From: JALZKA01 sp963754045
GTDB taxonomy: Bacteria > Actinomycetota > Thermoleophilia > Solirubrobacterales > 70-9
Direction: 5' to 3'
Assembly (NCBI GenBank): GCA_963754045.1
Contig: CAVWEN010000002.1
Coordinates: 310,001-374,000, forward strand
DNA length: 64,000 nt
In this document: piece after piece, positions 50,423-59,128 of the stretch
Layout of the letters: the number at the start of each line of letters is the position of its first letter
Numbering within the stretch: the first letter of the stretch is position 1
Notes under the pieces: model-generated
What the model was told of the DNA's origin: nothing
Database searches by the model: none
What the model saw: only the letters and a program-made list of their open reading frames with translations
Position numbers and translations under genes: made by a program

Positions 50423-52411
50423 TCAGTCACCGAGCGGGACATTGGCGATGCGGGTGTAGAAATTGGAAAACACGCTCCGCGTCCCCCCGCAGGTGAACCC
50501 GGGGACCGGGTCGTCGGCGCCGGCTACGTACTCCGCCAAGCTGCACGTCTGTCCGACGTACTCGCCGGCGATCCAGACGTCGTCGCCATTGACGGCGGTC
50601 GCTTGGTAGTCGCCCCAGCGATTCACTCCCTGAGACTCGCCGCTTCTGAACGCGCCATAACCGCTGAACCCGTCGATCGGGCCCTTTCCCGCTCCGGTTA
50701 TTCGTACCGGGCCAAAGCGGCCGCTCCGGTCGAGGCGAGAATAAGCGCTGCTCGGGTAGAGGCTGCCGCCAACGATCGAGTAGGAGACGAGTGCGTCGCC
50801 GTCCGCCGTGACACCCACCGCCGGGTGCATAAGGTCGTGGTTTGGAATCGAGAAGCGACTCGTGCGCTCCCGCGTCGCCGTCAGCAGTGGCGCACGGCCC
50901 CGGCCCCTGGGCTCGATTCCGGGGCGAACGACCGAGTGCAGCAGGCCGCTGTGTGCCGCGTTCCCGTATCTGACCTCGGTCCCCTGGACGGTCCACAGCA
51001 GCCCTCGGACATGGGAGACCTGCGTGGTGAACGAACCGACGTTCGAGTCGATTAGAGGCAAGCGGGCGTTGTGGGACGGCTCCTCCTCGAAGAAGTAGTT
51101 CCAGCAGCCGCGCCCAAAGGGGGTCTGGATGCGGGTGTCGTTGATGCACTGGCCGAGTGGGAAGTGGCCGCGCTTCTGCCTCGCCGGTGGTGGTGACTTG
51201 TAGCCCCCGACGCGTACGACCTTCGAGATTAGACGTAGCGAGGGGTTGGGGAAAGCGAGGACGCGCGTATTCGGGATCGCCCAGACCACCAACCTGTTGT
51301 CGGAGCACACGAGCTCGAGGCACTCGTAGTTGCTGAGCAGGTACTCGGTCCCGCCGGCTGCATTCTCGAAGCGACCACCCGGGGACGTTGCGGGCCAGGG
51401 CATCCACGCCGGCTCGCCTCCGGGCATGGAGACGCTCTCGAACTGAACGATGCCCGGCCTGGGTGCTCCGGCCAGCAGGTGCTGCTTGGAAATCGCGTAG
51501 ATATTGGCGCCGTCGTAATCGGCGAATTCACCCGATCCCGGGATCTCATCCGTACTGATGTAGACCCCGTGCCGGTCCACTCCGATCTTCGGATAGTCGC
51601 CGAAGCACGGACAGCCGTCGTGAACTGGCGTTCCCTCGGTGCCGTCGTTTTGCGCCGGGATCGCGTAGTAGTTCCATCTACCTCGTGGGTCGGCAGCGCG
51701 GCTCACCGCCAGGTCGAGGCGGGTGCGACCCGTAGCCACGCCCTTGGTGGGATGGATGTCGACCGTCACCCCGAGGTGGAACCAACGGCGGATCTGCGGG
51801 TCGTAGTGGCAGGTGATGTCGAAGGTGTCCTGCCCGAAGATGCCCGTGCGCCGGTTGATCGGCGGCGGGTAGCCGTAGAACTCGCTCTGGTCGATCACCG
51901 GCGTGAGCCGCTGCCCACTCGTCGAACGGACACGCAGTGCAGTGTTGATCGACTCGAGGACGAAACCGTTACCGACGCAGAGTCCCTGGTCCGGTGGTTC
52001 CCCGGAGAACACGTTGCCGTTGCGGGCGCGCCGAGCTTCGAGCGCGTTGATGCCGTCGAAGCTCAGGCCCTGGTGGGTGGCAATCTTCGATGCCTTGTCC
52101 GTAGGGTCGACGCCGGTGCCGGCCGCAGCCGCTGCCCGATCTTCCGGTATGGGCCCCGACGGGCGCTTGCGCGGCGAAAGCTCGCCGATCGAGAAGGGAG
52201 ACAACTCGGGTCCGCTCCCGGTGCGCGGCGGCCGCGGCGGCGCGGCGACCCGCGGCCGGTCGGGTGGCCCATGTCGGAATGTCCCTGTGCCGATGAACTG
52301 GATCACCCCGGGACGCGAGCGGACGACGTCCTGAGCCGCCTCCGATTCTGCCGCCGGCAACGCAAGCAGGCCAACCAGCGCGCCCGCCAACGAGAGGTGC
52401 GCCACCGCCAT
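50423..52411 (-). CDS. Large secreted protein of unknown function (beta-propeller-like)
   Basis: A 662-aa exported protein. ATG at 52411 opens directly into a signal peptide (MAVAHLSLAGALVGLLALPA, cleavage near SEA-AQ). A start further upstream (TTG at 52480) is possible but unneeded. After a Pro/Arg-rich linker, the ~520-residue domain has repeated motifs with Asp/Gly turns and aromatic residues (NRRTGIFGQDTFDITCHYDP, GDYPKIGVDRHGVYISTDEI, FNRWGDYQATAVNGDDVWIA-like blades), suggesting a beta-propeller. Many cysteines (CPCFGDYP, CLELVCSDN, TCGGTRS) may form disulfides. I recognise no named family. It occupies most of the block between tRNA-half copy F and the intact tRNA. Confidence 0.75.
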   Translation of the reverse strand: MAVAHLSLAGALVGLLALPAAESEAAQDVVRSRPGVIQFIGTGTFRHGPPDRPRVAAPPRPPRTGSGPELSPFSIGELSPRKRPSGPIPEDRAAAAAGTGVDPTDKASKIATHQGLSFDGINALEARRARNGNVFSGEPPDQGLCVGNGFVLESINTALRVRSTSGQRLTPVIDQSEFYGYPPPINRRTGIFGQDTFDITCHYDPQIRRWFHLGVTVDIHPTKGVATGRTRLDLAVSRAADPRGRWNYYAIPAQNDGTEGTPVHDGCPCFGDYPKIGVDRHGVYISTDEIPGSGEFADYDGANIYAISKQHLLAGAPRPGIVQFESVSMPGGEPAWMPWPATSPGGRFENAAGGTEYLLSNYECLELVCSDNRLVVWAIPNTRVLAFPNPSLRLISKVVRVGGYKSPPPARQKRGHFPLGQCINDTRIQTPFGRGCWNYFFEEEPSHNARLPLIDSNVGSFTTQVSHVRGLLWTVQGTEVRYGNAAHSGLLHSVVRPGIEPRGRGRAPLLTATRERTSRFSIPNHDLMHPAVGVTADGDALVSYSIVGGSLYPSSAYSRLDRSGRFGPVRITGAGKGPIDGFSGYGAFRSGESQGVNRWGDYQATAVNGDDVWIAGEYVGQTCSLAEYVAGADDPVPGFTCGGTRSVFSNFYTRIANVPLGD

Positions 52412-52484
52412 CCTCGCGGATCTCGATATAGGCAGCTCCTCCACGCCGGCGACCGTAACCGGTGAGTCGACCGCGGTCAACCTG

Positions 52485-52865
52485 GTGTGCGAAATAGCAC
52501 GGCTAGGCTCAACCTTCGGGTCGCTTGCTTCGCGACGAAGCGAGGCGATTGCCGCGCTCTTTTACGACGACAAGCCCGAGGTCGCCTATGCCTCAGTGCC
52601 GATCGAAAGTGAAGACGGCACGATCAAGATGGTCCCAGGCGCACTGGCTGGGCTCGACGAGGACGAGGTTGGCTGGTGCCTCCAGCTGACAGACGAGGGG
52701 CTCTCGGCCCGAGTGATCTCGTCGCTCGGGCCGGAGTACGAGGGCTCGATCAAAGAGATCGCCGAGGGGTGGGCTAGGGAGCGTTTGGAGCGCGCCGGCA
52801 ATATGGCAGCCTGCGGACACCTGGCGCCTATGGGGCGGAGAAGGCTGATGTTTTCGATCGGTTAG
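52485..52865 (+). CDS. Hypothetical protein
   Basis: A 126-aa frame starting at GTG, divergent from the secreted protein. The middle part has convincing protein-like composition (SVPIESEDGTIKMVPGALAG, LDEDEVGWCLQLTDEGLSAR, EGSIKEIAEGWARERLERAG) with acidic and hydrophobic alternation, while both ends look random. It may be a real small gene or a fragment. I do not recognise the family. The next 228 nt up to the tRNA hold no gene; a fragment of the repeat hairpin (ATTGGGCACCAA) is seen near 52990. Confidence 0.4.
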   Translation: MCEIARLGSTFGSLASRRSEAIAALFYDDKPEVAYASVPIESEDGTIKMVPGALAGLDEDEVGWCLQLTDEGLSARVISSLGPEYEGSIKEIAEGWARERLERAGNMAACGHLAPMGRRRLMFSIG

Positions 52866-53093
52866 CGATCGACGCGGCTTCGATCCTGCGACGGTTTCAA
52901 ACCCCGAGTGAGCCCAACGACGCGGACGCGTCAGTCCTTGGTCTCTGGAAACTGCGCGTCAATACTTACGTGTCCGAAAACGAGTCCCTGATTGGGCACC
53001 AATGGGCGCCGGCAGGGCTCCACGTAGATGAGGCGTTGGGGGCGAGGGGGGCCATGCTCCCCGATTACCGCTCAGGGAGCCAGAAACAGGAGA

Positions 53094-53166
53094 TGGAGCT
53101 AGGCGGGCTCGAACCGCCGACCTCCTGATTGCGAACCAGGCGCTCTTCCAACTGAGCTATAGCCCC
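53094..53166 (-). tRNA. tRNA-Ala(CGC), anchor of the repeat array
   Basis: Reverse complement gives a 73-nt cloverleaf: acceptor GGGGCTA/TAGCTCC plus A, D-arm AGCTCAGTTGGAAGAGC, anticodon arm CCTGG-TTCGCAA-TCAGG (anticodon CGC; one G-U pair), T-arm GGCGGTTCGAGCCCGCC. CCA is not encoded. This is the only complete copy; six copies of its 3' half, broken in the anticodon loop, follow in the same orientation from 50.2 down to 38.9 kb. Confidence 0.97.
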
Positions 53167-53217
53167 TTGTCGCCGGACCTTCCGGCGGCTACGAGGATAC
53201 ATCGATGGCGCGTGGCT

Positions 53218-54231
53218 CTACTCGGCGCGCAGGGTCTCGAAAAGCGGGGCCCACCGGTCGGGTTCGTGCTCGGGCGGTAGCGCGAACGTGATCCGGGTGC
53301 AGATGTCACCGTAGCGCTTGCGGACCTCGGCGAACGCCTCCTCCGGCGTACCGATGACGGCGAAGGTGTGCAGGACATCGTCGTCGATCATCTCCTTCAT
53401 CGTGTCCCACTCTCCGCGCTTGGTCGCGGCCTTCAGCTCGTCCTGGAGCTCGCCCCAGCCATGGAGCTCGAGCACCGGGCGATATGCGGGCGTAGATCCG
53501 TAGAACGCGATCTGCTGCTTGACGAAATCGATCCCCTCGGCGATCTCCTCGTCGCTGTCGCGGGCGACCACGAACGCCGGGGCAGTTATCTCGAAGCCGT
53601 CGAGCGAGCGGCCTGCCTTCTCTGCTCCGCGCTGGAGGGCCGGCAGGGTCGCCTCGCGCATGTAGCGCTCGGTGGAGAACCCGTGGCAGAGGACGCCGTC
53701 GGCCACCTCGCCGGCGGCCTCGGTCATCAGCGGCCCGACGGCCGCGAGCATGATCGGCGGATTTCCGTGCGGGTTGGGCCCGGGGTTGAAGAACGGAGCC
53801 ATCAGGGTGTGGGTGTAGAAGTCGCCCTGGAAGTCGAGGGAGCCGTCGGTCGCCCAGCACTCCCAGATCGCCCGGATAGCGAGGATGAACTCGCGCATCC
53901 GCGCCGCCGGCTTCGACCACGTCATCGAGTAGCGGCGCTCGATGTGTGGCTTGATCTGCGATCCGAGCCCGAGGGTGAAACGCCCGCCGGAGAGCGACTG
54001 CACGTCGTTGGCCTGAAGCGCCACCGTCATCGGGTTGCGCGCGAAGGCGACGACGATCGCAGTGCCGAGATCGATCCGGTCGGTGCGCTCGGCCGCGATT
54101 GCGCAGCCGAGGAAGGGGTCGATCTGCGTTTCAAACGCCCACCAGCCGTCGTAACCGTTGGCCTCGGCCTCGACCGCGGTCTGGCCGGCAGCGTCAAGCG
54201 TCGGCACGTACTGACCCGAATCCACCCTCAT
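53218..54231 (-). CDS. LLM-class F420-dependent oxidoreductase
   Basis: A 337-aa TIM-barrel oxidoreductase of the luciferase-like monooxygenase group, F420-dependent branch. Typical segments are AAERTDRIDLGTAIVVAFAR, RNPMTVALQANDVQSLSGGR, FTLGLGSQIKPHIERRYSM and NPPIMLAAVGPLMTEAAGEV, with GVLCHGFSTERYM and VIGTPEEAFAEVRKRYGD in the C-terminal half. The set matches the actinobacterial LLM proteins annotated as F420-dependent. The substrate is unknown. ATG at 54231 is the first start with the usual MRVDSGQYVPTLDAAGQTA opening. Confidence 0.88.
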   Translation of the reverse strand: MRVDSGQYVPTLDAAGQTAVEAEANGYDGWWAFETQIDPFLGCAIAAERTDRIDLGTAIVVAFARNPMTVALQANDVQSLSGGRFTLGLGSQIKPHIERRYSMTWSKPAARMREFILAIRAIWECWATDGSLDFQGDFYTHTLMAPFFNPGPNPHGNPPIMLAAVGPLMTEAAGEVADGVLCHGFSTERYMREATLPALQRGAEKAGRSLDGFEITAPAFVVARDSDEEIAEGIDFVKQQIAFYGSTPAYRPVLELHGWGELQDELKAATKRGEWDTMKEMIDDDVLHTFAVIGTPEEAFAEVRKRYGDICTRITFALPPEHEPDRWAPLFETLRAE

Positions 54232-54781
54232 CGGGCGGGCACGCTACAGGAGCAAGCTGGCTAGACCGCGTCGCGTAGTCCGGGGTGACAGACGCGGCGC
54301 CCGCTCCCTGGTGGCGCCCCGGTCGCTCGGCTGCTTGCAGCGGCAGGTGCTGCTTGCGACCGACGGCGGCTACCTCGCCGCACTCGCGAAGGTAGAGATG
54401 GCCCCGGACGCCCTGCGACGATCCGGCCGCGCCGAGAGTGCGAGTTCAACGCACTATGCGCGGATATCGCACGCTCGCCGGAAATGGGCAGTAAAAAAGC
54501 GGCCCGGTGGTGACATCGCTCTGCCTGCCTTGCGCGTAGCCATCGCGCAATGAAGCTTTGCGAGTCTCCTTCGAGGGCCTCTGCACCTTGGCTTTGGCGC
54601 TTCTTCTCTCTCCCGGACCGCTGTTCGATCAACCTAGGGACAGCCCCGCCGAAATGCAAGGGGCGTGGACCAACGATCACCGCAAATTGGGGAGTTTCTC
54701 GCCCGCCGGACGTCGGATGGCACACATCTGCCGTCGGGCAACCGGCGCAATTGGGGTCGGCAACACCATAAGGTGCGCCCG
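54232..54781. other. 550-nt region without a recognisable gene
   Basis: Between the divergent oxidoreductase and acylase genes. Short frames exist on both strands, but none has a family motif, good start context or consistent composition. It includes AT-rich patches near 54490 (AGTAAAAAAG) and 54685 (CGCAAATTGG). It probably holds the two promoters and perhaps a decayed gene. Confidence 0.5.
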
Positions 54782-57229
54782 ATGACGAAGCGCATCTGCC
54801 TGGCTGCGGCCATCCTGGGAGTCGCGGTCGCGGTGATTGTGCCCTCGGCTGCGGGCGCGAAGCCGCTGCAGGCGAAGATCGAACGCACCAAGCTCGGCGT
54901 ACCCCACGTCACCGCCAAAAGCATTAGGTCGCTGGCGGCCGGCTACGGCTACGCGTTCGCGCAGGACAACATCTGCACGATCGCCAACGAGTACGTGACG
55001 GTCTCCGCCCAGCGCTCGAAGTTCTTCGGCCCGGAGGAGAACTGGTACTTCTCGGGCAACGGCTCGAACTTCAAGAACCTGGACGCCGACGTCTACTTCG
55101 AGTGGGTCAAGCAGACCAAGCAGGTCGAGTCCCTGATGCGCCAGAAGCCCCCGCTTGGACCAAAGCGTGGCGTACGCCAGGGAGTGATCGGTTACGTCAA
55201 GGGCTACAACGCCTACCTGCGCCGGACCGGCGTGGACAACCTTCCCAACCCGGCCTGCCGCGGCGCCGACTGGGTGCGCCCGATCCGCAAGCTCGACGTC
55301 TACCGCCGCTTCTTTCAGCTCGGCATCCTCGCCAGCTCGGGTGCGGCGATCAACGGGATTGCGACAGCGGCCCCCCAGGGAAACGCCGCAGCGGCCGAGC
55401 AGCAGGCCGAACAGGAGCGGATGCTGGAGGTGCCCGACGAACTGGAGGCGCTACAGCCCGACGTGGGCTCCAACGCATACGGGTTCGGTAAGGAAACGTC
55501 GCGCAACGGCAGGGGCCTCGTCCTCGGCAACCCACACTTCCCCTGGGACGGTGCCGAGCGCCTCTACCAGTCGCATTTGAAGATCCCCGGCAAGCTGGAC
55601 GTGGCAGGCGGCTCGCTCTACGGAGTACCGCTGATCAACATCGGCCACACGCGCGGGCTGGCCTGGTCGCACACCGTGGCGACGGCCTGGCGCTTCACGC
55701 CGTACAAGCTCACCCTCGGCAGCACGCCCTACACCTACGTCGTGGATGGAGCCGAGAAGCCGATGATTGGCACCGAGGTGACCGTCGATACGGGCGACGG
55801 CGCCGAAACCCGGACGATCTACTCGACCGAGTATGGGCCGATGCTCACGTCGCTGGTCGGCATTCCGCTGCCCTGGGGCGCGGGGAACGGCTTCGCGCTG
55901 GCTGATGTGAACGCCACGAACTTCCGCTACCTCAACCACTTCTACGACAACAACAAGGCGCAGACGGTGCGCCAGTACGACCGCATCCAGCGGCGCTACC
56001 AGGGCATCCCGTGGGTCAACTCCATCGCTGCCGATAAGCGCGGCGAGAGTTACTACTCGATGCAGGGCGCGATCCCCAACGTCCCGGACTCGCATGCCAG
56101 CGAGTGCAACGTGGGCTCTCCGGCGGTGCTGGAGGCGCTCGGGCTGCCGATCATGGACGGCTCGCGATCGGCCTGCAATTGGCTCGACTCCGAGGACGCC
56201 GTCGCTCCGGGCACCTTCCCCCCCGACGAGATCCCGACCCAGTTCCGCGACGACTACGTCCATAACGGCAACGACTCGCACTGGCTCACCAACCCCGAGG
56301 CGCCGCTGACCGGGTTCAACCGGCTCATCGGGATCGAGGGGGCCGAGCGGACCGCGCGGACCCGGATTGGCCTGATCCAGATCCAGCAGCGTCTCGACGG
56401 CACCGATGGCCTGCCCGGAACGAAGTTCAACCGCCGACTGCTGCAGAAGGTGGCGCTTGGCAACCGCCAGTATCTGGGCGAGCTGTGGCGCGACCCGCTG
56501 GTGCAGCTCTGCGACGCTGCCCCACTCGGCCAGCTGCTCGGTTCGAACGGGCCCGTGGACGTATCCGGCGCCTGCGACCCGCTGCGCAACTGGAACGTGC
56601 GCGACGACCTTGACTCGTCCGGGGCGATCCTGTTCCGCCGGTTTGCCTCGAACCTGCTGCGGAACTTCCGGTGCGTGCCGACCGGTCTCCAGGGCTCCAC
56701 CTGCCCTGGCGCCGAGCTCCTCTACACCCAGCCCTACGGCAACGGCGATCCCGTCAACACGCCGTCGGGCCTGGACGTGGCCAACCCTCTCGTCGGGATC
56801 GCCCTCGCCGATGCGGTGACCAACCTGGAGGCGGCGAACATCCCACTCGACGCCGGGCTGCTCGGCTTCCAGTACGAAACCAGGGGCGGCCAGCAGATCC
56901 CGATCCACGGCGGTCCGGGCGGCCTTGGCGTGTTCAACGCGATCAGCGCAGTATGGGATCCGGCGGCGGGCTATACGGACGTCCGCCACGGTTCCAGCTT
57001 CATCATGGCCGCGGAATTCCGCAAGGGGCGCTGCCCGGTCCGCGCCGGAACCTTTGTGACCTACGGCCAGACCGAGAACCAGTCCTCGAAGAACGCTTCG
57101 GACTACACAAAGCGGTTCTCGCGTAAACGCTGGCTGAACGAGCCGTTCTGCGCGGCCGCGGTCAAGCGGGAGAAGCTCTCCACCAAGCGCGTCCGGATCG
57201 GCAAGCGCGTTCGCAAGCAGCGGCGTTGA
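54782..57229 (+). CDS. Secreted penicillin-acylase-family Ntn hydrolase
   Basis: An 815-aa secreted N-terminal-nucleophile amidohydrolase. ATG at 54782 opens a signal peptide (residues 1-26, cleavage near AGA-KP). The alpha chain has ERTKLGVPHVTA and GYGYAFAQDNICTI, which form the amide-binding face. Autoprocessing should occur before S230 in QPDVGSNAYGFG; the new N-terminal Ser is the nucleophile. GKETSRNGRGLVLGNPHFPWDG is the family block after it, and HTRGLAWSHTVAT lies further on. It belongs to the PvdQ/AHL-acylase-like part of the family, so acyl-homoserine-lactone or lipopeptide deacylation is possible. The C-terminus is strongly basic. Confidence 0.9.
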   Translation: MTKRICLAAAILGVAVAVIVPSAAGAKPLQAKIERTKLGVPHVTAKSIRSLAAGYGYAFAQDNICTIANEYVTVSAQRSKFFGPEENWYFSGNGSNFKNLDADVYFEWVKQTKQVESLMRQKPPLGPKRGVRQGVIGYVKGYNAYLRRTGVDNLPNPACRGADWVRPIRKLDVYRRFFQLGILASSGAAINGIATAAPQGNAAAAEQQAEQERMLEVPDELEALQPDVGSNAYGFGKETSRNGRGLVLGNPHFPWDGAERLYQSHLKIPGKLDVAGGSLYGVPLINIGHTRGLAWSHTVATAWRFTPYKLTLGSTPYTYVVDGAEKPMIGTEVTVDTGDGAETRTIYSTEYGPMLTSLVGIPLPWGAGNGFALADVNATNFRYLNHFYDNNKAQTVRQYDRIQRRYQGIPWVNSIAADKRGESYYSMQGAIPNVPDSHASECNVGSPAVLEALGLPIMDGSRSACNWLDSEDAVAPGTFPPDEIPTQFRDDYVHNGNDSHWLTNPEAPLTGFNRLIGIEGAERTARTRIGLIQIQQRLDGTDGLPGTKFNRRLLQKVALGNRQYLGELWRDPLVQLCDAAPLGQLLGSNGPVDVSGACDPLRNWNVRDDLDSSGAILFRRFASNLLRNFRCVPTGLQGSTCPGAELLYTQPYGNGDPVNTPSGLDVANPLVGIALADAVTNLEAANIPLDAGLLGFQYETRGGQQIPIHGGPGGLGVFNAISAVWDPAAGYTDVRHGSSFIMAAEFRKGRCPVRAGTFVTYGQTENQSSKNASDYTKRFSRKRWLNEPFCAAAVKREKLSTKRVRIGKRVRKQRR

Positions 57230-57267
57230 GCCACGGCGGCCCGGGCCGCGTCCCTACGATCTGACCC

Positions 57268-58179
57268 ATGCGGATAACCGACGCACTGCAGGGCAACGAG
57301 CCCGTCTTCTCGTTCGAGTTCTTCCCGCCGAAGACCCCCGAGGGGCTCGAGCAACTCTTCGGGGCCGTGAAGGCGCTGAAGGCGCTCGAGCCCGGCTATG
57401 TGTCGGTTACCTACGGCGCGGGCGGAGCGAACCGGGACGGGACGGTCGAGATCTCCGAGCGGATCAAGCGCGAGCACGGCATCGAGGTGATGGCTCACCT
57501 CAGTTGTGTCGGCGAGACCCGGGAGGGCCTGACCGAGGTGCTCGACCGGTTTGCAGAAGCCGGCGTCGAGAACGTCCTGGCGCTCCGCGGCGATCCGCCG
57601 CGCGGCGAGGAGGCGTTCGTCCAGCCCGAGGGTGGCCTCGGGAGCGCCGCCGAACTGACCGAGTTCATCTCGTCACGTTGGGACTTCACAATCGGCGGCG
57701 CCTGCTTCCCGGAGGTTCACCCCGAGGCGTCCAGTCCCGAGGACGACCTCACCTACCTGCGCTCGAAGGTCGATGCCGGGGCGAGCTTCCTGGTCACCCA
57801 GCTCTTCTTTGACAACGCCGCCTACTGGAGCTTCGTCGCCGCGGCCCGTAAACGCGGCATCGACGTGCCGATCATTCCCGGCGTCATTCCGATCGCCAGC
57901 TACGCCCAGGTCGCGCGGATCTGCAAGCTTTGCGACGCGACGATCCCACCTGAGCTGGATGCCGCCATGAGTGCCCTCGGCGGCGACGCCGAGGCTGAGG
58001 GGTTGCTCGGGGTCGCCTATGCCGCGCGCCAGTGCGAGGAGCTGCTCGCGGGAGGTGCGCCCGGAATCCACTTCTACGCACTGAACCGTGCGCCCGGAAC
58101 GCGCGCGGTGCTGAGCGCGCTGCGAGCCTCGAAGCCGTGGCAGCGCGCTCGCCCTCTCGAGGCCGAGAGCACCGGTTGA
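57268..58179 (+). CDS. metF: Methylenetetrahydrofolate reductase
   Basis: A 303-aa TIM-barrel flavoenzyme that reduces 5,10-methylene-THF to 5-methyl-THF for methionine synthesis. FSFEFFPPKTPEGLEQLF is the classical N-terminal block with the catalytic Glu, SVTYGAGGANRDGTVE the second, ALRGDPPRGEEAF the folate/FAD loop, and ITQLFFDN-type wording (LVTQLFFDNAAYWSFV) the third. GVIPIASYAQVARI leads into the C-terminal helices (GVAYAARQCEELLAGGAPGIHFYALNRA). All expected motifs are present. ATG at 57268; the gap to the acylase gene is 38 nt. Confidence 0.96.
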   Translation: MRITDALQGNEPVFSFEFFPPKTPEGLEQLFGAVKALKALEPGYVSVTYGAGGANRDGTVEISERIKREHGIEVMAHLSCVGETREGLTEVLDRFAEAGVENVLALRGDPPRGEEAFVQPEGGLGSAAELTEFISSRWDFTIGGACFPEVHPEASSPEDDLTYLRSKVDAGASFLVTQLFFDNAAYWSFVAAARKRGIDVPIIPGVIPIASYAQVARICKLCDATIPPELDAAMSALGGDAEAEGLLGVAYAARQCEELLAGGAPGIHFYALNRAPGTRAVLSALRASKPWQRARPLEAESTG

Positions 58180-58228
58180 TCTCCTTAGTCTGGGCTGAAT
58201 ATTCCTTCGCTAAGTTGCGCGGCCGGTA

Positions 58229-59026
58229 ATGACCACGAAGAAGGAACAGCGGGAACGGATGCGGCAGGAGCGGCTCGCAGCCGAGCGCGTCGCCGCCAAC
58301 GCCGACAAACGGCGCCTCTACCTCGGCTATGCCGTCGCTGGCGTGATGGTCGCCGCGGTGCTCGCAGGGATCGTGGTGCTGATCGCCGGTGGTGGCGAAG
58401 GTGACGAGGTTGCCCCGGGTATCTCCAGCAACGAGATACCGGAGCTCGCCCACGTCGAGACCCTGATCGGCTCGGTGCCGGAGGGCATTGAGTTCGACGG
58501 TCGCGAGGGCACCACGCCCCCGCCCGTTGCCAACGCTGATCTCGAGACCGCCGCCAAGAAGGCGGACTGCGAACTACAGCTCGATCTCGACGAGGAGGGA
58601 AACACCCACTTCAGCGACGATCAGAAGAAGGTCAACTACAAGACCGCGCCGCCCACGTCAGGCGATCATTACGGCGTTCCGACGGAGACGGGCAGCGGCG
58701 CGCTCGCCGACGGCGCATACCTCGAAACCCCGCCCATTTCCCGTGCCGTCCATGCGCTTGAGCACGGCCGGGTCGCGATCCAGTATTCGCCCGATCTGAG
58801 TGAGGCCGAGCAGCTCGAACTGAAGGGACTCTTCGACGAATCGCCCGAAGGCGTCGTGTTCTACCCCAACCCAGACATGCCGTTCGACGTGGCTGCCGCG
58901 GCGTGGACACAACTGATCGGCTGCGAGAGCTACCAAGGATCGACCACGCTCGACGCGATCCGCGCGTTCCGCGATATCTACCGCGGCCAGGGGCCGGAGC
59001 CGTTCCCGCTGGCAGTCTCCGGCTGA
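58229..59026 (+). CDS. DUF3105 membrane protein
   Basis: A 265-aa single-pass membrane protein. The N-terminal ~30 residues are a charged cytoplasmic helix (KKEQRERMRQERLAAERVAA), then one TM segment (LGYAVAGVMVAAVLAGIVVLIA) and an outside domain. PPTSGDHYGVP, SRAVHALEHGRVAIQY and the paired cysteines C112 and C228-like (DCELQL, IGCESY) are the DUF3105 signature. The His/Asp set (H in SGDHYG, H-E-H in ALEHGR) could bind metal. Found widely in actinobacteria; function unknown. Confidence 0.88.
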   Translation: MTTKKEQRERMRQERLAAERVAANADKRRLYLGYAVAGVMVAAVLAGIVVLIAGGGEGDEVAPGISSNEIPELAHVETLIGSVPEGIEFDGREGTTPPPVANADLETAAKKADCELQLDLDEEGNTHFSDDQKKVNYKTAPPTSGDHYGVPTETGSGALADGAYLETPPISRAVHALEHGRVAIQYSPDLSEAEQLELKGLFDESPEGVVFYPNPDMPFDVAAAAWTQLIGCESYQGSTTLDAIRAFRDIYRGQGPEPFPLAVSG

Positions 59027-59128
59027 CGCCTGAGCCACGCCTGCACGACACCGTGCATGGCACGGGTCGCAGACCGGTGCAGCGAAACATGGCGGGGTAG
59101 GTGCGTGTTATCCAGTCAGGATCCTTCG

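Noticed and set aside
52981..53010. GATTGGGCACCAATGGGCGCC near the anchor tRNA as another repeat copy
   Set aside because: Only about 13 bp resemble the hairpin arm, the orientation differs, and no tRNA part is attached; at most a remnant.
38933..53166. Integrase or transposase gene for the array
   Set aside because: Searched the frames in this region for tyrosine-recombinase (R..H.R..Y), serine-recombinase and DDE-like sequences; none seen, so the recombinase must lie elsewhere or be lost.
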